A stretch of DNA of 64,000 nt from Megaustenia siamemsis (Eukaryota; Mollusca; Gastropoda; Stylommatophora; Ariophantidae), in the NCBI GenBank assembly GCA_032433765.1, contig JAVIAB010000092.1, forward strand, positions 100,793,064-100,857,063, written 5' to 3'. This document shows positions 28,317 through 41,530 of this stretch, one piece after another. Made by a program: the position numbers and the translations under genes. How positions within the stretch are numbered: position 1 is the first letter of the stretch; each line of letters begins with the position of its first letter. The notes beneath the pieces were generated by a model. That model worked only from the letters and a program-made list of their open reading frames with translations. It searched no databases and was not told the origin of the DNA.

Positions 28317-28344
28317 AAGTTCTAAATCAGCTGATTTAGAACTT
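28317..28344. repeat. Perfect 28-bp palindrome at an RTE 5' junction
   Basis: Left arm AAGTTCTAAATCAG (28317-28330), right arm CTGATTTAGAACTT (28331-28344). It spans the target duplication and the first bases of the RTE insertion. Confidence 0.97.
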
Positions 28345-29201
28345 TCTTTTAGTCCTCATCAGCAGTCAGATAAAAACGATGCAGGAAAACACAAATGAAC
28401 TATCATCAATAGCCAGCAAGATTGGGCTTGAGATCAATCATGAAAAGACTAAAGTCATGGAAAACTTAATTCCAACAGATGACAGAATATACATGGAAAA
28501 TAAACCAGTGGAAGAGATCAACCACTTTATCTATCTTGGAAGTCACATTGATCGAGAAGGAGATACAAGTAAAGAAATTAGAATCAGAATAGCTAAAGCA
28601 CCAATGTCTATCAGAAGCCTTGAAAGGTTGTGGAAATCAAAACTCATCAGCACAAATACAAAACTTAGACTATTCAAATCAAAGACTATCAACCCTTATG
28701 TATTCATGTGAGAGCTGGAAAACAACAAGGGACATAAAAACAAAGTTGAACCATTCGAAAATAAATGTCTAATGAAAATACTTCTTATAGCGTGGAACGA
28801 ATTCAAAATAAACGAAGAAATTAGAGAAATCGCTAATCAACCTCTAACATCTTCAGTAATCAAGAAAAGACGATGGTCATATGTTGCACATGTGATGAGG
28901 AGAGATAATAACCAAATAACAAAGCAAGCCCTCATGTGGGAAACAACAGGTAAGAGGAAAAGAGGCCGACCCAGAGAGACACTGAGAAGAACATTGATCA
29001 GAGAGGCAAGAGCAGCAGGAATCGACTCCCTTAATGAGATAGAGTTGATTGCACACAACAGAGACAAATGGCGAGATTTGATAAAATATCTTTAGAAGGA
29101 TTGAAAACTGCTAGAATAAACATTTAGATAAGAAAAAGAGTATCTGGGTCTATGCCCTATGGGCCGGCTACAGCTCGAAAGGTCAATAGATAGATCGATA
29201 G
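28335..29201 (+). mobile_element. RTE-like LINE, longest copy, 11-bp target duplication
   Basis: Begins just after the RT catalytic box. ORF 28379-28711 holds MQENTNELSSIASKIGLEIN and FIYLGSHIDREGDTSKEIR. After a frameshift ORF 28772-29095 gives WNEFKINEEIREIANQ, RRWSYVAHVMRRDNNQI, KRKRGRPRETLRRTLIREA and RDKWRDLIKYL. The 3' UTR ends in an ATAGATAGAT.GATAG tail. AAATCAGCTGA flanks it at 28324-28334 and 29202-29212. Confidence 0.92.
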
Positions 29202-29299
29202 AAATCAGCTGAAAATGGGAAAAAAAAATACTAAAACAATTTGAAAAAAATAATTGGAATTTTTGGGATAAGTGAAGACACACAATACCCTATAAAAGT

Positions 29300-29470
29300 C
29301 ATCTTGTAAGGGAAGTTACCAGGCAGAGGCAGATCAAGACTGTGGGCTGATAACATCAAAATATGGACAGGCAATGACAATGTGCACCATCAAGATAAAA
29401 GATAGGGTTAAATGGCGCTCCATGGTAGCCAACCTTTGATGTGGAGACGGCACCCAAAGATGATAAAGAT
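29300..29470 (+). mobile_element. LINE 3' tip (EN-RT family 3)
   Basis: Fragment GRGRSRLWADNIKIW followed by GCGCTCCATGGTAGCCAACC and GTGGAGACGGCACCC, the same tail as 61501-61955 and 48185-48425 (-). Confidence 0.75.
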
Positions 29471-29644
29471 TAAACTCAGGTCACAAGTTAATTCCTGTCA
29501 GTTAAGTTCAATTGAAGTCATAATTTATATTAATTTTAGATTTTGTTTGATTTTTGTTTTCATAAAAGTTTTGTACTGTCCATAAATTGTTTGTCCACGT
29601 TGGTCAAATAAAAATAGTTGAAAGAATTCTACAAATCTGCTGAA

Positions 29645-30396
29645 AACAGAGTGTGTGCCATGATGATGCAGGCTTAGGGAGAACAAAACAGAGTGTGTGC
29701 CATGATGATGCAGGCTTAGGGAGAACAAAACAGAGTGTGTGTCATGATGAAGTAGGCTTAGGGAGAACAAAACAGAGTGTGTGCCATGATGATGCAGGCT
29801 TAGGGAGAACAAAATAGAGTGTGTGCCACGATGATGTAGGCTTAGGGAGAACAAAACAGTGTGTGTCATGATGATGCAGGCTTAGGGAGAACAAAATAGA
29901 GTGTGTGCCATGATGATGCAGGCTTAGGGAGAACAAAATAGAGTGTGTGCCATGATGATGCATTCTTAGGGAGAACAAAACAGAGTGTGTGCCATGATGA
30001 TGCAGGCTTAGGGAGAACAAAACAGAGTGTGTGCCATGATGATGCAGGCTTAGGGAGAACAAAACAGAGTGTGTGCCATGATGATGCAGGCTTAGGGAGA
30101 ACAAAACAGTGTGTGTCATGATGATGCAGGCTTAGGGAGAACAAAACAGTGTGTGCCATGATGATGTAGGCTTAGGGAGAACAAAATAGAGTGTGCCATG
30201 ATGATGCAGGCTTAGGGAGAACAAAACAGAGTGTGTGTCATGATGATGCAGGCTTAGGGAGAACAAAACAGAGTGTGTGCCATGATGATGCAGGCTTAGG
30301 GAGAACAAAATAGAGTGTGTGCCATGATGATGCATTCTTAGGGAGAACAAAACAGAGTGTGTGCCATGATGATGCAGGCTTAGGGAGAACAAAACC
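29645..30396. repeat. Minisatellite, 42-bp unit, about 18 copies
   Basis: Core GATGATGCAGGCTTAGGGAG then AACAAAACAGAGTGTGTGCC. Most units are 42 bp with some 2-4 bp shorter. Antisense frames show a 14-residue repeat (HHHGTHSVLFSLSL), a product of the unit length. Confidence 0.97.
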
Positions 30397-33300
30397 AGGA
30401 CATACATAAACATGAGTATCAACAGTGCAACTGACTTGTCCTCACATCATGGTGTCAGTTCTGTCTGCATTATTGCAACAAGACATCCGATCAAATCTGC
30501 ATGATCAAAATAGTTAAAACAAAAGAAAAAATAAATAAATCTATTACTAATCATGTTATTGTTTCTCACATTTAAAAAATATATTAAAAACTTACTTTAA
30601 AAAAAAAACTTAATTATTTTTGGCTTTGACTTTTTATTGATTTGACTTTTGTACTTGTGACTCTCATGACTTTTCATGTGTTTCTTAATGTTGTACAAAG
30701 CTCAAGAAGTGGCCTTAATTAAGATACAGTATTTATTTGTATTAAGATGGTCTCCACAAATGGACAGGTATTTCAAATACATTATCTTTAATTTGTTTTA
30801 TTCTTTAGCAATTTGGTTTTTGTACATAGGTGTAAGACTTATATTAGAACACAGTTTATTCTAACCTATTAACATGACCAGTTTGTGAAATTTAGTGCAG
30901 GATTGACACTGAGGGGACTGAATAGAACCATGTTAATACATTTTAGATAGTTCATATCTGCTCAAGGTATTTTAACATATGGACAAGTTATTATTTGCCC
31001 AGAAAACAGTGTTGAATAGGTATAATTTGAAAGCAGCATGTGATTCACGGTCCCTGGCATTTTTGTTTTGACTGGTGGTTGAGGGCCACCTATGTTTTTG
31101 TTGTTAATCTGTAGTTGTCTTACTTTAATTTTTGTTGCTGTATGCAGCCTGTCAGATTTTATATGTCAATCAAATTGATAAATGATGTGATAGATTGTTG
31201 TAGACAGAAAGTTTAGTGACTTACAGCAGCACGCTTGATGATCGTGGTGTGTTATTAATCTCATATGAATTAACAAAACTTTGACTAACATTTGTGAATT
31301 AACATAACTCTCAGATGGACTTTAAGATATCATGTATAATGACTGATACAAAAAATGCAAAGTACAACACAGTCTTTCTGTTAATTATTTTGCTACCATC
31401 ATGGACATTAAATCAAAGAACCAAAAGAAAGCTTACAACAGCTGTATTGAGGTATCTCTGAAGAATACTGAATAACAAATTTTGACTGCATTATTTAAAA
31501 ATAAAATGTAGTTGATCCCATTTGTGAGGTCTATCAGATGCTGGGAAATTGAGGTTGCACTGCCAGTGCAGGCGCAACATAGTGTCCTGGTTAGAGTTTT
31601 TAATTTGCTTCTGATAGAAACATTTTTGTCCATAGAGTGAATGAGGTCTGTCCTGGGTGACAAACAACATGTATTTAATTTAGCTATTGCTGTCCCTTTC
31701 ACAAATTCAAATATGAAGATATAAGAAAAAAGTATACGCAGGCTAGTTGTAAGTTATATAGGGTGTCTCGTTTGCTACTGAACCTGACATTTCCTTAATA
31801 ACTCTATCACCAATGCAAAGGTGATATTAAATTGCAAAGATAATGCAACAAAATGTGAACAGGAGTACATTAACTGTGTGGGAAATGAAAAGAAATGTGC
31901 ATGCAGTGTGTGTGTGGCGCCTAATTGTTGTGACAAACCTGCCTCATAAGCATCTCTGTTGATCATTGTCATTTGGCTGAGGATGCCTACACAATGTGGT
32001 TGTTGTTTATGATTGTTAGTGTACAGAAGCTGCGAGTTCGTGCAGGACAGCTGAAAATGCATTGGTCTACTCTGGAGGAGAGAATGTTTGATGATAAAAC
32101 CATTAAAGAAATACCCAGTTCTATAGTGAGTGAAACGCTCTAAATTAATAACAACAAATTAAATGGTTCAAGCATATATAATTTGTATACCAGCAAACAG
32201 AGGCCACAACAAATATGAAAATGAGATGCAATAAGTAAAGATGACATGGAACATTCCCTCCCACACCTGAAGATAAATTAGCAAAATGTAAAAGGCCATA
32301 CAAGTTACTATGCATGAAACAAACCACAGTGCTTTCCAAAAACAACACTCCATTTTCCTTCTGTACTGTGATGCTCAAGTGAGCTGAGAAAAAACATAAG
32401 TATTTTCAAACTGACATAGAAGAAGATAGATGTTTTCACTTCATTGAAATCTTTCTCACAACATGACTATTTTAAATTCTTTGAAGTGTAGATTTGACTA
32501 ACATTTTTATGTGTCTTTTATAATATACTGCCAGAACTGTTTAGTTCCATTTTCATGACATCAAAAGCATAAATCTAGTTGCAGGTGCCCTTGCCTACTT
32601 TGTGCTTCTTTGTGTACAATTTGGATTCTATCTATATTCTGTCTGTAGTAAACCCATGATAGATATTTATGAATTGTTCTTTTATTGTACATTAACTTTA
32701 CTAGGACAAGCATTTTATTTTGCTTAAATGCTTTTTTAAATTTGAATTTCAAGTTAAAACTGCTTCTATTGCAATGTTATATTTAGTTTGCAACATTTTA
32801 TTTTTCTGGCATATTTGTCTGGAGCATAGAATCTCTGCAAAATTTGTCCATTAATTGTTTGTTGCACATCTTCATAATATATTTCATGATATGCTAATCT
32901 TTGTAATATGCCTCCTCTTCACCTAATCCATATGGTATGCCCTCTGTGTATACTAAACTAAATGTAAACAACAATATTAACTCTTATTGAATGTAAAATC
33001 TATTTATAACACTCTGTGTTTAAGGTTAAGGCTGTGACAGAAAATTGCAACTGGGTATGAGCATAAGATTTGATGAGAAGTTTTGTTTAGACCAGAGCAT
33101 CAAATATGCTCCATATATACGGAAGTTTCAGGCTTAAACATAGCAGGAGGCCAATGCCTAAGAGTCATTCTCCTCCTTCTCTACCCCCCCCCCCCTTTTT
33201 TCTCCCCAATGTGTCTAGGATCTAAAGGGTCAAAACACTTTCCTGACAGAGAAAGTTACCTTCTGATGATCAGATTGCCTCCTGTTGCAAAACTCTGTAT

Positions 33301-33829
33301 AAAGAGATTCCTATCAAAGAGGCAAGTCACAGACTCAGAGAGCTGTTATATTGATTATCTTCACTTGGTATCATAATGAAGATGTAAGAGTGGCTAAGGT
33401 TAAAGTTATAATAACTGACTATCAGCAAGTTATCCATTAATCTTGAAATAACAATCAGAGAATAGATCTTGAAGTCAGCCATCTTGTTAAATGTTAATGC
33501 TAGTAAAATTACATATACACTGATGATTCTGAGAGAAAAGGATTGAACAGTGGTCACCTCTTGATGTAGCCCAGTATTATCTTCTGTTCCTTCAGATTAT
33601 AGTGTAAACGGTGCCTGAATTCACTGAAATGTTCATTATTTGATTCATATCTGAATTGTATATTTTGCATTTATAGAAACAAAATTTGCAAGGAAGAGTA
33701 TGCTGCTAATGTTAAAAATGTATGCCTTTGAGATCCTTGCTGATGCTATGTGGTTGTGCACTGTGTTGGGGTCTTGCTGAGTAATGAAGCAAGCAATGAA
33801 AGTACTAAAACACTTTCTTCTTCTCCTTC
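30397..33829. other. Intergenic, nothing recognised
   Basis: AT-rich. Short frames only, and no family recognised on either strand. A C-run lies at about 33186-33196. Confidence 0.5.
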
Positions 33830-34650
33830 TTCATTCCATAAACCCAGGGGCTTCTTCTTCATTCCATGAACCCGGAGGTCATTGGGGCACCACTGACAGA
33901 CATTATCAACCTTCTCCATTTTTCTTTATTTTCAGTCATTCTCTGGGTCAAAGTCAAGGCCTTTCCATTTTTTAATGTTATCTTTCCATTTCTTTCTTGC
34001 TGCTTTCACACTTCCTTACAGAATGATCTTTGCCAGGCAAAATGATCGTGATATGTGGCCGAATTCCATTTAATTTGTAATTTCATTACATTGGTTAAAA
34101 GATCATCATGTTTGTTGTGTCCTTTTACAAACTTTTTCATTTATGATACAATTTAAGAGATGCCCAAAATCTTGTGGTAACCTTTCATCTCCATAGTTTG
34201 TATTTTCTTCTTTAGCTCTGTTGTAAGTGTCTATGTTTTGCAAGCATATAGAAAAATGTATATAACAAGGGTGCACAACTGCTTGATTTTAGAGCAAAGA
34301 GTGATGTTCTTATCTTTCCAAAAAGGTTTTAGCCTTACAAGGGCTGCTGAAAATTCTCCTCCTCATCTCTTAAGGAATGAAGAACAAACTTGGAGATGTT
34401 CTCTTTGTCTACAGTAAGGCCACACTCAATTTGTCTGTGCTTGTTCTGGTCTTACCCTTAAATCTTCATTTAGCTTGTCCTTCCATTGAATGTTCATAAT
34501 TTTCCTGTTTCATTTTAGTACTGCCTGAATATTTTCTTTGATTGTTTTATCCATATCCTTGTCTTTAAGCCATATAATAGAACTGTTTTAATGTTTTTAA
34601 TAAGTATTCCAATCTTTGTGCTTGTTTATCATGTTTTGGACTATGAAATC
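33830..34650 (-). mobile_element. LINE 3' region, long decayed copy
   Basis: Minus-strand pieces FSAALVRLKPFWKDKNITLC, IKQLCTLVIYIFLYACKT, LTTELKKKIQTMEMKGYHKI, LGISL and near the 3' end VVPQ*PPG. Same family as the host LINE at 3290-3354 plus 5277-5690. Many stops. Confidence 0.82.
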
Positions 34651-35671
34651 TGTTTAAATGTTACCTTTGCAGATTACAGTGATAAATATAGTGTAAACAC
34701 TTCAGAAAATGTAAGCACTTGACTAAACCACCTCTAGATTTCTTCGTGAATGTAAACTACACAATCTGACATTGTTCTTTTCCACTTTTGTTTAATTTTC
34801 CAATCTAATACTTTGTACTTTGTTCTTTTAGCAATCTGATATTTTATGCATCTTGCAATTTGATTGATGTATATTTGTTCATCCTATAATCTACTAATGT
34901 GTACATCATGCAATTCGATGCTATTTTCATCATCATGATGATTTACATAATTTATTCATTTGTGTTCCTGCAAGAACATAGGGCTTTTACTATATTCTTT
35001 CATCGTTAAGTATAGGGCTAGTTACAAGGTGCAAGCACACATTTATTGACATTGGATGTTTACATGGTACAAATTAATTACCCTAAGTTCGAACAACTTA
35101 AATGTGACCAAAGAGAAGAAGATGTTGTCATTTTGCAGTGTGCCTTGAACATGTGAACATCTAAAGTTATTATATTTATAATTGTATGGTAAAGACAGCT
35201 CTATAGTATATCATGTTGTAGAAGTGTGAAGTGTTTAAGCCTCATGTTGCTAAGCTACTGTAACATTATTTTGCTCATCATAAGCTACATACCTATTTAT
35301 TTAAAACACAAAACGTTCAGTTAGTAATAAGAGCAATCAAGACAAAGATTTTTCCTGGTTGCTTGAATGAGCAGCATAGCAGAATGTTCTGACTGAAGTG
35401 ATGCCAATCTGTTTAAAATGATGTGTTAAATTGCAGTATTAGATGATGTTGAGTAATAATTCTATTAATTGCTATTAATTTTTTTCCATAAGTCTGTGAG
35501 GGCGTGTTGATGTTGACTCAACTGTAAGGTTTGGTACCTGGCATGCAAAGTTAAGGAATGCATCAATAGCAAAGAGTAGCACTAATGAGCCCCTTGTATA
35601 TTTTAATCTTAACATGACACTTGAACTATTATTCTATAAATTGTGTAGCCTTTATGGGTGAAGAGTCAAGA
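34651..35671. other. Nothing recognised
   Basis: AT-rich intergenic sequence without coding or repeat signal. Confidence 0.5.
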
Positions 35672-36616
35672 CTATAAAACCAGATTGTATTCTAAACTGT
35701 TAGACCAGCTTGTATTCTAAACTGTTAGACCAGCTTGTATTCTAGACTGTTAGACAAGCTTGTATTCTAGACTGTTAGACCAGCTTGTATTCTAGACTGT
35801 TAGACCAGCTTGTATTCTAGACTGTTAGACCAGCTTGTATTCTAGACTGTTAGACCAGCTTGTATTCTAGACTGTTAGACCAGCTTGTATTCTAAACTGT
35901 TAGACCAGCTTGTATTCTAGACTGTTAGACCAGCTTGTATTCTAAACTATAAAACCAGCTTGTATTCTAGACTGTTAGACCAGCTTGTATTCTAAACTAT
36001 AAAACCAGCCTGTACTCTAGACTGTTAGGCTCAGCTTGTATTCTAAACTATAAAACCAGCCTGTACTCTAGACTGTTAGACCAGCTTGTATTCTAGACTG
36101 TTAGACCAGCTTGTATTCTAAACTATAAAACCAGCTTGTATTCTAGACTGTTAGACCAGCTTGTATTCTAAACTATAAAACCAGCTTGTATTCTAGACTG
36201 TTAGACCAGCTTGTATTCTAGACTGTTAGACCAGCTTGTATTCTAAACTATAAAACCAGCTTGTATTCTAGACTGTTAGACCAGCTTGTATTCTAGACTA
36301 TAAAACCAGCTTGTATTCTAGACTGTTAGACCAGCTTGTATTCTAGACTATAAAACCAGCTTGTACTCTAGACTGTTAGACCAGCTTGTATTCTAAACTA
36401 TAAAACCAGCTTGTATTCTAAACTATAAAACCAGCTTGTATTCTGGACTGTTAGACCAGCTTGTATTCTAAACTATAAAACCAGCTTGTACTCTAGACTG
36501 TTAGACCAGCTTGTATTCTAGACTATAAAACCAGCTTGTATTCTAGACTGTTAGACCAGCTTGTATTCTAGACTATAAAACCAGCTTGTATTCTAGACTG
36601 TTAGACCAGCTTGTAT
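35672..36616. repeat. Minisatellite, 24/25-bp unit, about 38 copies
   Basis: Two forms alternate: CCAGCTTGTATTCTAGACTG plus TTAGA (25 bp) and CCAGCTTGTATTCTAAACTA plus TAAAA. In the centre and right half they pair into a ~50-bp higher-order unit. Confidence 0.97.
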
Positions 36617-36960
36617 GTTTATGAACTTCCTCTGTGGTGTTCTTGACTACAAAGTGAATGCTAGCTTGATACTTCCCAAATAAGTCAAATGAAATAAAAA
36701 TGGATATTTATATTTCTGAGCTGTGTTGGGTATTAACAGCAAGGAAGAACACCCACCTCCCTTACCTTCAAATGCTGTGACACAGAACATTGTTTAACAC
36801 TTCACTTTTCATTCAACATTGTTTGTTACCAGATATCTTTTACTTTGACCTGTTGTGTGATGGTAATGATTATAGTAAAGGTTTTTATGTCATTCATTTT
36901 TTTTTTCCATTTGTATCATTGATTCTAGCTCACCAGTCTGGTGGTTGATTTGGGTCAATC

Positions 36961-37640
36961 AGGGTTGAGGTCAGTAGTGTTTGCTTACAGATGAGTGATT
37001 GGTTGAGTGCAGTCAGTGTTTGCTTACAGATGAGTGATTGGTTGAGGTCAGTAGTGTTTGCTTACAGATGAGTGATTGGTTGAGGTCAGTAGTGTTTGCT
37101 TACAGATGAGTGATTGGTTGAGGTCAGTCAATGTTTGCTCACAGATGAGTGATTGGTTGAGATCAGTAGTGTTTGTTTACAGATGAGTGATTAGTTGAGT
37201 GCAGTCAGTGTTTGCTTACAGATGAGTGATTGGTTGAGGTCAATCAGTGTTTGCTTACAGATGGGTGATTGGTTGAGGGCAGTCAGTGTTTGCTTACAGA
37301 TGAGTGATTAGTTGAGATCAGTCAGTGTTTGCTTACAGATGAGTGATTGGTGAGGTCAGTCAATGTTTGCTTACAGATGAGTGATTGGTTGAGGTCAGTT
37401 AGTGTTTGCTTACAGATTAGTGATTATTTGAGTGCAGTCAGTGTTTGCTTACAGATGAGTGATTAGTTGAGATCAATCAATGTTTGCTTACAGATGAGTG
37501 ATTGGTTGAGGTCAGTCAATGTTTGCTTACAGATGAGTGATTAGTTGAGATCAGTCAGTGTTTGCTTACAGATGAGTGATTAGTTGAGATCAGTCAGTGT
37601 TTGCTTACAGATGAGTGATTGGTTGAGGTCAGTCATTATT
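36961..37640. repeat. Minisatellite, 38-bp unit, about 18 copies
   Basis: Core GTTGAGGTCAGTCAGTGTTT then GCTTACAGATGAGTGATTG. Separated from the preceding 25-bp array by only ~345 bp. Confidence 0.97.
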
Positions 37641-37837
37641 TCTTTACTAGTGAGTGATTGTTTAATGATGATTTGTTAGTGATCATTATTTGTTCACTAA
37701 TGAATGATTAGGTTAGTCATTGTTTTCTCATGAGCTAATTGAGTCAGTATTTTAATGGACTCATGCTGACTAACGTGTAATTGATAGATCAGTTAGTTTG
37801 TTTCACAGACAGTCGGTCTTAGCTAACTTCTGTATGT

Positions 37838-38002
37838 AAAGTAAAGGTTCCTCCCCAGCCTTGCTGGGCATATGGGGAATATGCTGTTAGGACCATATTT
37901 GTAGGTGATGTGGTCTTATAAAAACCTGTTACTTCTGGGAATTAAACTCTCAACCTTCTGATCAGGAAGTGGGAGCTCTAACCACTTGGGCACAGAGACT
38001 GC
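37838..38002 (-). mobile_element. SINE-A, internally shortened
   Basis: Tail (TAAAGTAAAGGTTCCTCC, CCTTGCTGGGCATATGGGGA) and head (AATTAAACTCTCAACCTTC, CCACTTGGGCACAGAGACT) are present, but the centre with the AGAAAAATCTC motif is deleted. Confidence 0.8.
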
Positions 38003-38387
38003 ATGGTCAGGACCGTTAGCTTATAAATATCTTCCACATTTTGCACGTTCTTTAGTTACGCTGAAACCTCATAACAAACAATTTACACCATTGAAATCAT
38101 ATTGCCATATACCTCATGAAGATAAATTGTATTATTCTATATTTCATAAATAATGTAATATTCAATAAATACTAAAACAACAATTTGTGCAAGGATTTAT
38201 GTGTTTGTTTGTAATATTGCTCATAATCTATCATATTTGGTCCAGTGCTGTAAATGGTTTGTAGGTTTAACTTGCATCCAGGTCTTGATGATGGTTTTGT
38301 AGAATGAAATAGTGATAATGTCTGATTATTTATATAGATTATTTTGTGGGTGTTAATAGTTTAATTCATTCATTAATGGTTGCTGCC

Positions 38388-38662
38388 TAGAGGCATGGGA
38401 TGAATCACTCAGTCTCTACCTAGAGGCATGAGATGAATCACTCAGTCTCTGCCTAGAGGCATGAGATGAATCACTCAGTCTCTGCCTAGAGGCATGGGAT
38501 GAATCACTCAGTCTCTGCCTAGAGGCATGGGATGAATCACTCAGTCTCTACCTAGAGGCATGAGATGAATCACTCAGTCTCTACCTAGAGGCATGGGATG
38601 AATCACTCAGTCTCTACCTAGAGGCATGGGATGAATCACTCAGTCTCTGCCTAGAGACATGG
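38388..38662. repeat. Minisatellite, 33-bp unit, 8-9 copies
   Basis: Unit TCTCTGCCTAGAGGCATGGG then ATGAATCACTCAG. Low divergence. Confidence 0.97.
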
Positions 38663-38689
38663 GATATTATGACCTTCCATAACCATCAA

Positions 38690-39270
38690 TCTTGTGGGCT
38701 GTGTAACAGCTCTCTTATATATCTTCTGTGTCAAACTGTCCACCATCTCTTCCCTTTATCTACCTCTATCTCACTAACCTTCCATTTTTCCTATTGCTAA
38801 TAAGTATTCAAACCTACCTCTTCTCCACATATGCCCCACGAATATGGACTGTCTTTTCCTAATTTAATCTTATATCTTCCTATCTATATTTATAATCTTC
38901 CTTCTACCTCCTCATTGAATTTTTTGGCTGTCCTTTGTACCTGAAAGCTTCTTTAAAAAACACATTTCCACTAATTCTATCTTGTTTTGTAAAATTTTTT
39001 TTTATTATCCTTGATTTTCAATCATAAAGGAGCACTGTTTCAATGTGACTGTAGAACTCTATATTTTCAATAATGACTTGTTGTATAACATATATTTCAT
39101 TTTTTTAAAAATATTCTTAACCTGTGTGATTCTGCTTCATACCACATCTTCCATGTGATATTAACTGTGTATCCAGGTATTTAAAACACTATTTGTCTGA
39201 GACTTTTACCATTTGCTTATTGCACTTGGGTGAGTATTTACTTTACAATTTTTAAATGTAGTGATGTCTT
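38690..39270 (-). mobile_element. LINE 3' region related to family 1, decayed
   Basis: Minus-strand remnants (SFQVQRTAKKFNEEVEGRL, DSPYSWGICGEE) resemble the family 1 tail at 3355-5276, with its VPWT.KK.NEEV and FGHIMRR..L blocks. No open frame. Confidence 0.6.
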
Positions 39271-41081
39271 AACAAGAAATGTTGGATAAAGGGGTATATA
39301 ACTTGAGACACAACATTAGTTTCATGCACAACAAGACTGCACTGTCTTCAACATCCCAAATAACCAAGCACGACTCAAAAAGCAACCCTGTTTGAAGGTG
39401 AGCTATGGTGGAATCTTCCATTGTTTGTATTTCTACTTCATCTACCCAGTAGCGAATATTCATGGAATAGTGGTGCCCAATCTTCCAGGCTTGCCATAGC
39501 CGATAAACCTCCGGTAATCATCGGTCGGCGACTCTCTTTTGCTTCTTCATCGTTGGTCCATCGATGTCATAGCATCACGATATCCACGTCTCTTAGCCGA
39601 CAAGTTGACAGTTTCAGAGCCTAACTTGTGGAGCGAAATATTTGGAAGATGGACAAAGATCAGAGCTTCTCTCCATCCTAGACCGTACGGTACAGCAGAA
39701 AAGAGTTCTACTCTCCTTACATCTTCTGCTACATCACAATACCTTTAAACAGTGTGGTTAAAACACCTGATAGTAGTACTGCTTGCATGCACATGAGTAC
39801 ACATAGAAATTCTCTTATATCTGCTTACATTATGTGTACGGTTTTATTATCGTATCAAATAACGGGCATGGAACTCGCCTCATACACTTTTACCGCTGAA
39901 ATCCAGATAGACAAAACAAAGGTTTATTTAACGAGCTTAACCGAAAGTTTAGATAACGAGTTTGATGGTCAAGGACAGAAGAAATGCTTTTAAAACTGTT
40001 TAACCTTTGTTGACATAACCTTACGTGTATAGATCGTGTTATACTGCCTGTAGCTATGATCCTCGGCGATTCTCGCACGCTAGTAATGAACCCCTTCAAG
40101 TGTTGTTGTGATAAAGTAAGTTAACTCCATGGAGTATAATGCTGCAGGTATGGTCGATGTTGAACGTCTTTTTAAAGAACAGTAACTAAACTTGTCTATC
40201 TCACATTACTAAGTCACTTATCCTAGTCTATCTCACATTGCTAAGTCACTTATCCTAGACAAAATGTCTATTACGCTATGCTAGCGTTTACCTTGTACGC
40301 TATTGCTAGTATCTAACATAGAATCACTTCCATGTGAGCTGTTGCCACATATTGCTCGGAATAAAGTGGAGAGATAAAGAACAAGACACATAAGTTGTCA
40401 TGAGAGCCAACATTCCAGTCATTTACAAGCTGATGTAAAGGATATCAACAAATGACACGTTGAGCACATTTCTAGTGTACACATCCTGAAGCCGTTTGTG
40501 CACGGCGAGCTCAAGTAACAAGCGATGGTCAGAAGAAACGCTTCTAAAAGACTACAATATTCTGATAAAAATCTTACACAGCACTGCCTACTACGGCACA
40601 ATATTATCACTGCAAGCGCTTGTCTGGTCTAGATAGGCTGAATGGACGAGACACGAATAAAGTGTGCTACCAGAAAGGATATAATAAACAACCCTACAAA
40701 TAAATAAAAACATAGTATTTTATGTCAAAATTGTTTTGAAAGTAACACCGGTTTACTTAAGAGAGGTAACAAGTCTGAAATCGTTGTTACCGACAGCTGT
40801 AAACTGAACCTCTGTACTTTGCTATACAATTACGGGGAAAGGTTGTGGCATGTGGAGAGTGTGTATGCTCTTCCAGTCAATTATTTACTCGTGCCAGCTA
40901 CCTAAACTAAATATTCTATTCTAAGATATTCTTGACAATACTTTGATAAGGCCTTTTTTATGATACTTTTGACAAAATCAAAACTAGAATAATAAACGAA
41001 ACAATCAACACGCTAGCCTCTTCACGTGTGCTAGTCTGTGATTTAGACCTTTTGTTGTCTAGTTAAAACATACTTTACTAG
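39271..41081. other. No gene recognised; CpG visibly more frequent
   Basis: From about 39.4 kb CG dinucleotides are more common than to the left. A ~34-bp duplication (TCTATCTCACATT.CTAAGT) is at 40191-40259. Short open frames have no recognisable motif. Confidence 0.5.
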
Positions 41082-41093
41082 GTTATCATGTAA

Positions 41094-41360
41094 AAGTATT
41101 TTTTTAAAAGTAAAGAGCCCCGTCGTGCCAAGTGGCGTATAGGGGATATGGTGTTAGTGACCATACATTTTACAGACCTTCAGCACATGATTTTTGGGGT
41201 AATGTGGTCGGTATTACGCCCGTGCCGCTTTACCTTCCCATAAAAAAATCCGGTACCCATTTAAGGCTGGGTGAACCCGGAAGTCATCGGTTGGGATCGA
41301 ACCCTACCTCTTGTCCTTTGTAGTCCAGTTCACTAACCACTGAGCTATCGCGGCTTCTAC
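41094..41360 (-). mobile_element. SINE-A, full length, with 12-bp target duplication
   Basis: The clearest copy. On the minus strand the head carries TAGCTCAGTGGTTAGTG (A-box-like) and GGTTCGATCCC (B-box-like), then the body. The tail near 41094-41110 is T-rich on this strand (A-rich on +). GTTATCATGTAA flanks it at 41082-41093 and 41361-41372. Confidence 0.95.
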
Positions 41361-41468
41361 GTTATCATGTAATCCTATTTATTTATAATTAACTAATTGT
41401 TTACGAGAAGATGGTTTGTATGAATACTTTTCTTTTGTACAGTAGAGAAGCATGAGACATGCTTATAC

Positions 41469-41530
41469 ACACACACACATACACACTCTCTCTCTCTCGC
41501 TCTATCGCTCTCTCACAAACACACACATAC
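41469..41530. repeat. (CA)n/(CT)n microsatellite
   Basis: Imperfect CACACA, CTCTCT and CACACA stretches. Confidence 0.9.

Noticed and set aside
29525..30422. Several minus frames with repeated HHHGTHSVLFSLSL
   Set aside because: Translation of the 42-bp array, whose length is a multiple of three.
31775..32062. 95-codon minus frame near GGTGTCTCG
   Set aside because: Considered as an old transposase. No helix-turn-helix or catalytic motif could be recognised and there are no terminal repeats.
41296..41360. tRNA gene on the minus strand (A- and B-box present)
   Set aside because: The sequence continues into a repeated SINE body with target duplications and recurs at several sites. It is a SINE head.
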